64,000 nucleotides of DNA from Arthrobacter sp. ISL-5 (lineage in GTDB: Bacteria; Actinomycetota; Actinomycetes; Actinomycetales; Micrococcaceae), in assembly GCF_018613835.1 (NCBI RefSeq), contig NZ_JAGGPM010000014.1, positions 1-64,000 of the forward strand, written 5' to 3'. Under the pieces are notes generated by a model. The model saw only the letters and a program-made list of their open reading frames with translations, was not told the origin of the DNA and did no database searches. Below, in pieces: positions 26,333-33,926 of the stretch; positions within the stretch are counted from its first letter, which is position 1, and the number at the start of each line of letters is the position of its first letter. Both the position numbers and the translations under genes were made by a program.

Positions 26333-26463
26333 CACCACCCACAGAATTCGCTCCGGGGCTGCCCGCTTAGCAGCCACGAAGCGGCAGACCGCCTCGCCAT
26401 GGCGGTCAACCACCTGAGGCACGCTCCTGTGTCCCAGGACGCAATTGAGAGAAGGACCCTACA

Positions 26464-26895
26464 TTGGCTCCCAAGAAGAAGGTCACCGGCCTCATCAAGC
26501 TGCAGATCCAGGCAGGTGCCGCCAACCCGGCCCCGCCGATCGGTCCTGCGCTTGGCCAGCACGGTGTCAACATCATGGAATTCTGCAAGGCGTACAACGC
26601 TGCGACGGAAGCCCAGCGCGGCAACGTTATTCCTGTTGAAATCACGGTTTACGAAGACCGTTCATTCACGTTCATCACCAAGACCCCGCCGGCTGCAGAG
26701 CTCATCAAGAAGGCTGCAGGCGTCGCCAAGGGTTCAGCTACCCCGCACACCGTCAAGGTTGCCAAGCTGACCCAGGCCCAGGTCAACGAGATCGCCTCCA
26801 CCAAGATGGAAGACCTCAACGCCACGAGCCTCGAAGGCGCAGCGAAGATCATCGCCGGCACCGCCCGTTCCATGGGTATCACCGTCGAGGGTTAA
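26464..26895 (+). CDS. rplK: Ribosomal protein L11 (uL11)
   Basis: 143 residues from a TTG with GAAGGA seven bases before it. Contains the L11 core [20 protein letters not shown] and the rRNA-binding C-terminal domain ending [12 protein letters not shown]. Forms the GTPase-associated centre and the stringent-response contact on 23S rRNA. Confidence 0.98.
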
Positions 26896-27070
26896 TTCCC
26901 TCACCGCTGATGCGGCGCCGGGTTCGGGAAACCGACGACGACGCCGGGCAGCACCGCCGGGAAACCGGCACCACGAAACATTGAAATGTTGGTAATCCAC
27001 GCCGGACTACTGACTGTGGCAGGGCCCAGCGCGGTCCGCAGACCACAACTGCACAAGGAGAATAAGCAGC

Positions 27071-27778
27071 ATGGCAAAGCGCAGCAAAGCATATGAGGCA
27101 GCCGCCGCCAAGATCGACGCGGAGAAGTTCTACGCGCCGTTCGAGGCAGTGACGCTCGCCAAGGACACCAACCCGTCCAAGTTCGACGCCACCGTTGAGG
27201 TCGCTTTCCGCCTGGGTGTCGACCCTCGCAAGGCCGACCAGATGGTTCGTGGCACGGTCAACCTGCCGCACGGTACCGGTAAGACCGCCCGCGTCCTCGT
27301 CTTCGCAACCGGCGACAAGGCAGAGGCAGCAATCGCTGCCGGCGCCGACTTCGTTGGTTCCGATGACCTGATCGAAAAGATCGCAGCCGGCTGGACCGAC
27401 TTCGACGCCGCCGTCGCCACCCCTGACCTCATGGGCAAGGTTGGCCGCCTCGGTAAGGTCCTCGGCCCGCGTAACCTGATGCCGAACCCGAAGACCGGTA
27501 CCGTGACCGCTGACGTCACCAAGGCCGTCAACGACATCAAGGGTGGCAAGATCGACTTCCGCGTCGACAAGCACTCCAACCTGCACTTCATCATCGGCAA
27601 GGTTTCGTTCGACGCCATCAAGCTGGCCGAGAACTACGCAGCCGCTCTCGAAGAGGTGCTTCGCCTGAAGCCGTCCGCTTCCAAGGGCCGTTACATCCAG
27701 AAGGCGACTGTTGCCACCACGTTTGGTCCCGGCATCTCCGTCGACCCCAACGTCACCAAGGTGCTGACCGAGGCCTAA
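27071..27778 (+). CDS. rplA: Ribosomal protein L1 (uL1)
   Basis: 235 residues, AAGGAG before the ATG. Signature [21 protein letters not shown]1 forms the ribosomal stalk at the E site and represses its own mRNA in many bacteria. The 175-base gap from rplK, with several GC-rich inverted stretches, may hold such a site. Confidence 0.98.
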   Translation: MAKRSKAYEAAAAKIDAEKFYAPFEAVTLAKDTNPSKFDATVEVAFRLGVDPRKADQMVRGTVNLPHGTGKTARVLVFATGDKAEAAIAAGADFVGSDDLIEKIAAGWTDFDAAVATPDLMGKVGRLGKVLGPRNLMPNPKTGTVTADVTKAVNDIKGGKIDFRVDKHSNLHFIIGKVSFDAIKLAENYAAALEEVLRLKPSASKGRYIQKATVATTFGPGISVDPNVTKVLTEA

Positions 27779-27815
27779 ACCTCGCGAAACAGCCGCCGGT
27801 AATCCGGCAGGCATG

Positions 27816-27850
27816 AAAGGACCGCCCGGCACTGCGCCGGGCGGTCCTTT
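27816..27850 (+). terminator. Terminator after rplA
   Basis: Perfect 15-bp stem (27816-27830 with 27836-27850), 5-base loop, ending in TTT and GCTTT. It ends the secE/nusG-rplK-rplA unit before the GNAT genes. Confidence 0.9.
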
Positions 27851-27951
27851 GCTTTGCTGCAGGACGCCGCCCGACGCGCACGCTGCGCCCGGAACCCTGC
27901 GGGACCCTGCGGGACCCTGCCGGACTCTGGAGGGTGGAAGGGCCATGAGGC

Positions 27952-27957
27952 TAGGCT
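27952..27957 (+). promoter_or_regulatory. -10 box of a leaderless GNAT promoter
   Basis: TAGGCT, six bases before the GTG at 27964. Confidence 0.45.
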
Positions 27958-27963
27958 GATCCG

Positions 27964-29055
27964 GTGACGACACCCGCGTACCGCATAGAGCCGCTGGTTT
28001 TGCCTGCTTCCCTCGATTCTCCGGACGCCGCAGATTTCCTCGAGTTCAGCGATCTGAGCGATGCCCTGGTGCTGCAGACCTGGGGGAACCTTGACCGGGC
28101 CAGGCCGTGGAGTGCCCGGCTCGAAGCGTGGCGCGACGATGACTACGCGCAGCTCCGTCTCTTCTTTGTGCGGCTGGACGGCCGCATGGTGGCGACCTCC
28201 TGGGTCAGGCTGCCGCAGCAGGAAAACCTCCAGGACGCCATGGTGCGTGTGGTCGTCCTGAACGAGTTCACGGGCAGGGGCATCGGCCAGGCACTCTTGC
28301 GGCACGCCGAGGCCCTTGCCGCTGGCCACGGCCGCAGCACCCTGCAGAGCTTCACCGAGCATGTTGCAGGGTTTGATCCTGACGGCGCCGGCATCCTGAA
28401 ACCAGGAACCGGGACGGGCGGGATTCCGTCCGATTCGCGTGCAGTGAAGTTCGCGACGGCGGCCAGCTACACGCTGGAGCAGGTGACGCGTTTCAGCGCA
28501 CTGGACATGCCGCCGTCGGAAGCGGTCCTGGACGCGCTCGAGCGCGACGCGTACTCCATAGCCGGCGACCGGTACGAGCTCCTCGCCTGGACGGACAGCT
28601 GCCCGGACGAATATGTGGACCAGCTTGCCGTGCTCATGTCGCGCATGAGCACCGACACCCCCGCCGGGGCGCTCCATTACGACCCCGAGGTGTGGGACGC
28701 CAAACGCGTCCGGCACGTCGAGGACGAGTGGAAGCAGACCGGCCAGGAGTCGCTCGTGGCGGCGGCGAGGCACAGGGCCAGCGGCGAGCTCGCCGCGTAT
28801 TCGGTCCTGCAGTACTCGGCGTCGAAGCCCTGGCTGGCGGAGCAGGACGACACCCTGGTCGCCAAGCCCCACCGGGGCCGCCGCCTGGGCATGCTGGTCA
28901 AGGTGCTGAACCTTCGGCGCATGATGGAAGCGCATCCCTCGGTGGAACGGATCCTCACGTTCAACGCCGCGGAGAACGACCACATGCTCGCCATCAACAT
29001 TGCCCTGGGGTTCCGCCCGGCAGGGTACGACGGCGAGTGGCAGCGCCGGTGCTAA
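27964..29055 (+). CDS. Double GNAT-domain acetyltransferase, copy 1
   Basis: 363 residues. First GNAT domain about 1-165, with VVLNEFTGRGIGQALLRHAE. Second about 185-360, with TLVAKPHRGRRLGMLVKVLN and an end like FNAAENDHMLAINIALGFRP. Architecture and motifs resemble tandem-GNAT proteins such as MshD, but this is not MshD. Substrate unknown. A clear paralogue follows at 29134. Both lie in the gap between rplA and rplJ, which are adjacent in many bacteria. Confidence 0.85.
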   Translation: MTTPAYRIEPLVLPASLDSPDAADFLEFSDLSDALVLQTWGNLDRARPWSARLEAWRDDDYAQLRLFFVRLDGRMVATSWVRLPQQENLQDAMVRVVVLNEFTGRGIGQALLRHAEALAAGHGRSTLQSFTEHVAGFDPDGAGILKPGTGTGGIPSDSRAVKFATAASYTLEQVTRFSALDMPPSEAVLDALERDAYSIAGDRYELLAWTDSCPDEYVDQLAVLMSRMSTDTPAGALHYDPEVWDAKRVRHVEDEWKQTGQESLVAAARHRASGELAAYSVLQYSASKPWLAEQDDTLVAKPHRGRRLGMLVKVLNLRRMMEAHPSVERILTFNAAENDHMLAINIALGFRPAGYDGEWQRRC

Positions 29056-29133
29056 CCGGCATATGCTGGCGACGGATGCACCGCGTGGACTCGAGCCCGC
29101 AGCCCGGAAGGGCGAGCGGCGGAAACGGCTGGG

Positions 29134-30252
29134 ATGATGGCAAGTGAAGTGCGGATCGAGCAGCTGTGGATCCCGGATTCCATTGACGCTCCCGACGCAG
29201 CGGACTTTCTGGCCGCCGTCGAGGTAGGGCGCAAGGTCCGGATGCAGACGTGGGGCAGCGACGACCTCGCGTACGCGCCCTTGGAGAAGCTCCTCGAACT
29301 GGATGATCCCTACGAGCGGCAGGTCATCCTGGTGGCCAAAATCGATGGCACCATAGTGGGCGCGGTGGACATTGCCCTGCCCCTGACCGACAATCTGGAC
29401 CTCGCGGAGTTCACCCTGGACATCCTGCCGGAGTATCAGCGCCAGGGCGTGGGCAGGCAGCTGCTGGAGGCGGCCGAACAGTTTGCCCGGGACGAGGGCC
29501 GCTCGATGATCCTGGTGGACACCAACCATCCCGGGGCCTCGCTCCATGAATTTGACCCCGAGCAGCTGGTGCCGGGCTCGGGGCTGGGCTTCGTGCCGCT
29601 CGGCAGCCGCGAAGTGGAGTTCGCCCGGCGCACCGGCTACACGCTCCAGCACATCGAACAGTTCAGCTCGTGCGCCCTGCCGCTGGACAGCAAGCTCGTG
29701 GCGGAGCTCGAAGCCGAGGCCGAGGAAGCGAACAACGGCCGTTACCGCCTGCACCACTGGACGGACCGCTGCCCCGAACGGTGGCTGGAGGCCGTTGCCG
29801 TGCTCGAAAACCAGGCCGGAGGGGATGTCGAGCCCGCCGCCGTGGGCGAAGAGGACACCATGGTGTTTGACGCGCGGATCCTGCGTGAAGCGGAGGAAGT
29901 CACCATCGCGCAGGGACGGCGCACGGTGGTGACCGCCGTCGAGCATATTGCCACCGGCATCCTGGTGGGGCTGACCACCATCAGCGTCCTGGCGCAGCGC
30001 CAGGACGTTGTGTTCCAGGACGACACCGTGGTGCTGCAGGCACACCGGGGCAACAAGCTCGGCCTGCTGATCAAGGTGGCCAACATGGAGCGGCTGACGG
30101 AGCAGTTCCCGGACGCGCGCGTGATCTACACCTGGAACGCCCCGGAAAACCGGTATCTCCTCACGGTCAACCGGCAGTTGGGATTCACGACGGCGGGCGT
30201 CACCGGAATCTGGCAGAAGGAACTCCCGGACCTGGGGCCCAGCACCAGCTGA
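29134..30252 (+). CDS. Double GNAT-domain acetyltransferase, copy 2
   Basis: 372 residues (two ATGs, 29134 and 29137). First domain has LDILPEYQRQGVGRQLLEAA. Second has VVLQAHRGNKLGLLIKVANM and ends NAPENRYLLTVNRQLGFTTA. Shares with copy 1 the start (I/L-DSPDAADFL), the QTWG motif and the domain order, so a tandem duplication followed by divergence. Function unknown. Confidence 0.85.
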   Translation: MMASEVRIEQLWIPDSIDAPDAADFLAAVEVGRKVRMQTWGSDDLAYAPLEKLLELDDPYERQVILVAKIDGTIVGAVDIALPLTDNLDLAEFTLDILPEYQRQGVGRQLLEAAEQFARDEGRSMILVDTNHPGASLHEFDPEQLVPGSGLGFVPLGSREVEFARRTGYTLQHIEQFSSCALPLDSKLVAELEAEAEEANNGRYRLHHWTDRCPERWLEAVAVLENQAGGDVEPAAVGEEDTMVFDARILREAEEVTIAQGRRTVVTAVEHIATGILVGLTTISVLAQRQDVVFQDDTVVLQAHRGNKLGLLIKVANMERLTEQFPDARVIYTWNAPENRYLLTVNRQLGFTTAGVTGIWQKELPDLGPSTS

Positions 30253-30289
30253 GCCGTGCCGGTTGGAAGGCTGCCGCCGGGCCGCCGAT

Positions 30290-30319
30290 TTGGCGGACCG
30301 GTGCGGCGTCCCGTAAGCT
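30290..30319 (+). promoter_or_regulatory. rplJL promoter
   Basis: TTGGCG (30290-30295), 18-base spacer, TAAGCT (30314-30319). A start near 30326 gives a leader of about 250 bases before rplJ. Confidence 0.5.
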
Positions 30320-30325
30320 TGAGCT

Positions 30326-30579
30326 ACCAAAGACCGTCGGTTGTTGGAAATCCACTCTCTCGAGCTCAGCTCAACTCTGCAGTTGTGTGCGGGAGGGTCA
30401 GTGGATTTCTGGACGAAGGACCCTGAACATAGGGCGGCCGGCGCAGGTGAACGAAGCAGAAGCTCCGCGGTGATGAACCGTGTTGAGCCAAGCCCCGTGC
30501 ATCTGCGCGGGGCGTTTTTAGTTTTTAGCTCACCTGAGCGGGGACCCGGAATACCGGCACTATCCCCGGAAGGAGGGTT
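30326..30579 (+). promoter_or_regulatory. L10-type ribosomal protein leader of rplJL
   Basis: The long structured leader holds the stretch GCAGGTGAACGAAGCAGAAG and TGATGAACCG typical of L10 leaders, followed by an intrinsic-terminator hairpin (30492-30513) and a T-rich tail (30515-30526) before the rplJ Shine-Dalgarno GGAGGG. This fits control by the L10-L12 complex binding its own mRNA. The boundaries are approximate. Confidence 0.75.
30492..30513 (+). terminator. Attenuator hairpin in the rplJ leader
   Basis: Nine-base-pair stem (GCCCCGTGC with GCGCGGGGC, one G-T pair) and ATCT loop, followed by GTTTTTAGTTTTT. It lies in the leader about 65 bases before the rplJ start. Confidence 0.85.
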
Positions 30580-31170
30580 ATGGCAACGCCTACCAAGGTT
30601 TCAGCAGTAGCTGAGATCACTAACGATTTCAAGGAATCGAACGCCGCTGTCCTGACCGAATACCGTGGGCTCACCGTTGCACAGCTCAAGCAGCTGCGTG
30701 TTTCTCTCGGCCAGGACACCAAGTTCGCGGTCGTCAAGAACACCCTGACCGCCATTGCAGCCAAGGAAGCTGGTGTCGAAGCATTCGACGGCCAGCTCGC
30801 CGGCCCCACTGCAATCGCGTTCATCAAGGGTGACGCAGTTGCAGCTGCCAAGAGCCTGACGGATTTTGCCAAGACCAACAAGCAGCTGGTTATCAAGACC
30901 GGTTACTTCGAGGGCAAGGCACTGAACGCCAGCGAAGTTGCTGCCCTGGCAGCACTCGAGTCCCGCGAGCTGCAGCTCGCCAAGGTTGCAGGCATCCTCA
31001 AGGCTCCTGCTGCCGCTGCTGCACGCATCATTGACGCCCTGCGCCTCAAGCTTGAAGAAGAGAACGGTGCACCGGCAGCTGCCGAAGCGCCCGCCGCTGA
31101 AGAAGCCCCGGCCGCGGAAGCAGCAGAGACCGAAGCTCCGGCCGAAGCCGCAGCCACCGAAGAGAACTAA
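30580..31170 (+). CDS. rplJ: Ribosomal protein L10 (uL10)
   Basis: 196 residues. Binds 23S rRNA through the N-terminal domain (LTEYRGLTVAQLKQLRVSLG, KNTLTAIAAKEAG) and carries L7/L12 dimers on its C-terminal helix. The last ~30 residues are an Ala/Glu/Pro-rich tail longer than in E. coli (165 residues). Confidence 0.97.
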   Translation: MATPTKVSAVAEITNDFKESNAAVLTEYRGLTVAQLKQLRVSLGQDTKFAVVKNTLTAIAAKEAGVEAFDGQLAGPTAIAFIKGDAVAAAKSLTDFAKTNKQLVIKTGYFEGKALNASEVAALAALESRELQLAKVAGILKAPAAAAARIIDALRLKLEEENGAPAAAEAPAAEEAPAAEAAETEAPAEAAATEEN

Positions 31171-31250
31171 TTTTCTCTTTCAAACCAGACTCCGGTGTGA
31201 AGGCACGGCACAACGCCGCCAAGCACCACCTATAGGAAGGACGCCACACC

Positions 31251-31622
31251 ATGGCGAAGCTCACCAACGAAGAGCTCATTGAAGCTTTCAAGGAACTGAC
31301 CATCATCGAGCTCTCCGAGTTCGTCAAGCTCTTCGAAGAGACCTTCGAAGTTACCGCTGCCGCTGTTGCCGTTGCTGGCCCGGCTGCCGCTGCTGAAGAA
31401 GCCGAAGAGAAGACCGACTTCGACGTCATCCTCGAAGCTGCTGGCGACAAGAAGATCGCAGTGATCAAGGAAGTTCGCGCCATCACTTCCCTGGGCCTCA
31501 AGGAAGCCAAGGACCTGGTTGACAGCGCTCCCAAGGCTGTCCTCGAAGGTGCCACCAAGGAAGCTGCCGAGAAGGCCAAGGATCAGCTCGAAGCTGCCGG
31601 CGCCCGCGTTACCCTCAAGTAA
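31251..31622 (+). CDS. rplL: Ribosomal protein L7/L12 (bL12)
   Basis: 123 residues. N-terminal dimerisation part [20 protein letters not shown], an Ala-rich hinge ([18 protein letters not shown]), and the factor-binding domain [20 protein letters not shown]. Forms the flexible stalk that recruits elongation factors. AGGAAGGA precedes the ATG. Confidence 0.98.
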   Translation: MAKLTNEELIEAFKELTIIELSEFVKLFEETFEVTAAAVAVAGPAAAAEEAEEKTDFDVILEAAGDKKIAVIKEVRAITSLGLKEAKDLVDSAPKAVLEGATKEAAEKAKDQLEAAGARVTLK

Positions 31623-31636
31623 TACAGGCTCTGCCT

Positions 31637-31670
31637 GGAATCCCCGTCCACTCCGGTGGGCGGGGATTCC
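31637..31670 (+). terminator. Terminator after rplL
   Basis: 15-bp stem (31637-31651 with 31656-31670, one G-T pair), 4-base loop. It directly precedes the palindromic element at 31680. Confidence 0.85.
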
Positions 31671-31679
31671 TGCATTTAA

Positions 31680-31745
31680 CCCAACTGGGTAGCAGCAGGC
31701 GCCCTTTTGACGGCTGAAAACGACGCCTGCTGCGACCTAGTTGGG
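31680..31745. repeat. CCCAACT-ended palindromic element
   Basis: Outer arms CCCAACT (31680-31686) and AGTTGGG (31739-31745), inner arms GCAGCAGGCG (31692-31701) and CGCCTGCTGC (31724-31733). It lies between convergent rplL and ybaK, and its right end supplies the ybaK stop codon (TAG at 31737-31739). Related to the element at 63714-63779. Confidence 0.82.
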
Positions 31746-32264
31746 ATCGCTGATGTCCGCGATGACTGCGCCGAGCGCCGCGGTCAGGGCGTCGGCGTCC
31801 ACGAAGGCGCTGTAGCCGTGCTGGCCCGCACCCATGGAAATGCGCTTGCCCGAGATGTTCTTGTCCGCGTAAACGGGCCACGCCGTGGTGCTGCCGAGCG
31901 GCGTGATGGTCCCGCGCTCATAGCCGGTGGCTTCGAGGGCGACGTCGGCCGCGGGCATGGACAGCTTGTTGACGCCCACCAGGCTGCGCAGCTTCGGCCA
32001 GGAGATCTGGCGGTCGCCGGGGATGAGGGCGAACAGGAAAGTCCCGTCCTTGTGCTTGACCACGAGGGACTTCACGATGTCCGCCGGGGCGATGCCGAGG
32101 ATCCGCGCCGCTTCCTCGAGGCTGTGGGCGGCAAGCCGCTCCACGATCTCGACGTCCAGGCCGCGGGCGGCGGCGTCGGCAAGGAATCGCTCCCTGCCGG
32201 CGCCGCCCGCTCCGGCGCCGCCCGCTCCGGTACCGGCCGTGCCGGCAGCGGCTGGGCCGGTCAT
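31737..32264 (-). CDS. YbaK/EbsC-family aminoacyl-tRNA deacylase-like protein
   Basis: 175 residues. The core (about 30-170) has the YbaK fold: IVKSLVVKHKDGTFLFALIPGD with the family lysine, KLSMPAADVALEATGYERGTITPLG, and NISGKRISMGAGQHGYSAFV. Family members clear mischarged tRNAs such as Cys-tRNA(Pro). The first ~23 residues are a Gly/Ala/Thr tandem repeat of unknown use. ATG overlaps the thiolase stop (TAATG). The stop lies inside the palindromic repeat. Confidence 0.85.
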   Translation of the reverse strand: MTGPAAAGTAGTGAGGAGAGGAGRERFLADAAARGLDVEIVERLAAHSLEEAARILGIAPADIVKSLVVKHKDGTFLFALIPGDRQISWPKLRSLVGVNKLSMPAADVALEATGYERGTITPLGSTTAWPVYADKNISGKRISMGAGQHGYSAFVDADALTAALGAVIADISDPN

Positions 32265-33463
32265 TAGTCCCGGAACAGCAGGAGGGCTTCGCCTTGCCCG
32301 CCGCCGCCGCAGAGCGAAACCGCGGCCTTGCCTTGGCCGCGCCGTTTCAGCTCATGCGCGGCGTGCAGTGCCAGCCTCGCGCCGGATGCGCCGATGGGGT
32401 GGCCCAGGGCGATCGCGCCGCCGTGGATGTTGCACTGCTCCAGCGGGTAGTCCAGGTCCTTGAGGGATTGCACGGCCACGGACCCGAACGCCTCGTTGAT
32501 TTCGATGAAGTCCAGATCGGCCGTGGTCCAGCCGGCACGGTCCAGGGCGTTCCGGATTGCGTTGGAGGGCTGGGAGTGCAGGGAATTGTCCGGACCCGCC
32601 ACCTGCCCCGGCTTGCCGACCACCGCCAGGTACTCGAGTCCGTTCTCCTCGGCGAATTTGCGGGAGGTCAGGACGAGGGCGGAGGCGCCGTCGGACAGGG
32701 GAGAGGAGTTGCCGGCCGTGATGGTGCCGTCGGTGACGAACGCGGCCCGGAGGCCTGCCAGTGTTTCGACGGATGTGTTGGGGCGGACGCCTTCATCAGT
32801 GGCCACGACCACCGGATCGCCCTTGCGCTGCTTGACGCTGATGGGGGCGATCTCGTCGTCGAAAACCCCGTTCTTTGCGGCGATGGCCGCGCGCTGGTGC
32901 GACTGTGCGGCGACGTTGTCCTGCGATGCCCGGTCGATGCCCAGCGTGAGGTTCTTGGCTTCGGTGGACAGGCCCATGGACTGGCCGTCGAAGGCGTCGG
33001 TCAGGCCGTCGTGCGCGGCAACGTCGAGGGCCTGGATGGCGCCGTAGGTCCAGCCCTGGCGCGAGCCCGGAAGGACGTGCGGGGCCCGTGTCATGGACTC
33101 CTGGCCGCCGGCGACGACGACGGCGGCATCGCCGCTGCGGATCATCCTCGCGGCGTCGATCACCGCGGTGAGACCCGAAAGGCAGACCTTGTTGATGGTC
33201 ACCGTGGGGACGTTCCAGCCGATTCCGGCACCGATCGCGCTCTGCCTTGCAGGGTTCTGGCCTGCACCGGCCTGCAGCACCTGGCCCATGATCACGGCGT
33301 CGACCTGCTCCGCCTCAACCCCGCTCGCAGCAAGGGCCGCCTTGATGGCGTGCGCCCCAAGTTCGACGGCGGTGAAGCTCGCCAATTGCCCGTTCAGCCG
33401 GCCCTGCGGTGTGCGCGCGCCGGCCAGGATGACAACATCGTTGTTGTCCGCGGAGTTGCCCAT
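32264..33463 (-). CDS. Acetyl-CoA C-acetyltransferase (thiolase)
   Basis: Condenses two acetyl-CoA or cleaves beta-ketoacyl-CoA. 399 residues, full length. Active-site cysteine C94 in INKVCLSGLTAV, histidine in GGAIALGHPIGASGAR, second cysteine C385 in AAVSLCGGGGQG. The biosynthetic and degradative types cannot be separated from this alone. First gene of a two-gene minus-strand operon with ybaK. Confidence 0.94.
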   Translation of the reverse strand: MGNSADNNDVVILAGARTPQGRLNGQLASFTAVELGAHAIKAALAASGVEAEQVDAVIMGQVLQAGAGQNPARQSAIGAGIGWNVPTVTINKVCLSGLTAVIDAARMIRSGDAAVVVAGGQESMTRAPHVLPGSRQGWTYGAIQALDVAAHDGLTDAFDGQSMGLSTEAKNLTLGIDRASQDNVAAQSHQRAAIAAKNGVFDDEIAPISVKQRKGDPVVVATDEGVRPNTSVETLAGLRAAFVTDGTITAGNSSPLSDGASALVLTSRKFAEENGLEYLAVVGKPGQVAGPDNSLHSQPSNAIRNALDRAGWTTADLDFIEINEAFGSVAVQSLKDLDYPLEQCNIHGGAIALGHPIGASGARLALHAAHELKRRGQGKAAVSLCGGGGQGEALLLFRD

Positions 33464-33926
33464 GGTTTATCTCTTCCGATCGTGTCGATATACGCCTAGG
33501 TTATCGTGAGCCCGATCACCTATCCATTCAAACGCTGCGGCGGCGGGCTGAATTCCGGCGCGGCCGCATTCCGGGACTTGTCCCTCGGGACCCCGCACGG
33601 CGACCGTCGGCCGCGGGACCGAGGTGGCGTACGATAGATGCCCTCGGCAACGGTGCTTGCAATCTGCTGGGAAGTGGGGTAGACACGCGGGAAGTTTTGC
33701 CGTATCGTGGATATTTGCGTCTTCCCTGTTTACCTTCAGCCTTCATATAGCGGTGGGCTTCGCCTGGCAGCTGCTCCATCAATGTGCCGTATACAACGTC
33801 ACCAGCATGGGCAGACCAGGTCCCGGGTCATATAGCGGAACCGGATGGTAGCACTGCGGAGTCACTCCGCAGGGTACATAGCGGGGGAGATCTGAAAACG
33901 CCTGAAGGTCTGTGGAAGGATCCCTC
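33464..33926. other. Divergent region thiolase / rpoB with long rpoB leader
   Basis: 463 bases with no convincing gene. It holds the rpoB promoter at 33657-33685. A leader of about 235 bases follows, carrying TCATATAGCGG twice (33743-33753, 33828-33838) and a related ACATAGCGG (33876-33884), plus a small hairpin GCGGA/TCCGC (33856-33870). Confidence 0.6.
33657..33685 (+). promoter_or_regulatory. rpoB promoter
   Basis: TTGCAA (33657-33662), 17-base spacer, TAGACA (33680-33685). Start expected near 33692. Confidence 0.6.

Noticed and set aside
27775..30330. 851-residue minus-strand open frame across the GNAT pair
   Set aside because: Antisense shadow. It spans two good GNAT genes and the terminator of rplA.
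33624..33851. 75-residue plus ORF before rpoB with a hydrophobic stretch
   Set aside because: It overlaps the rpoB promoter, lacks a Shine-Dalgarno, and has an unnatural amino-acid pattern.
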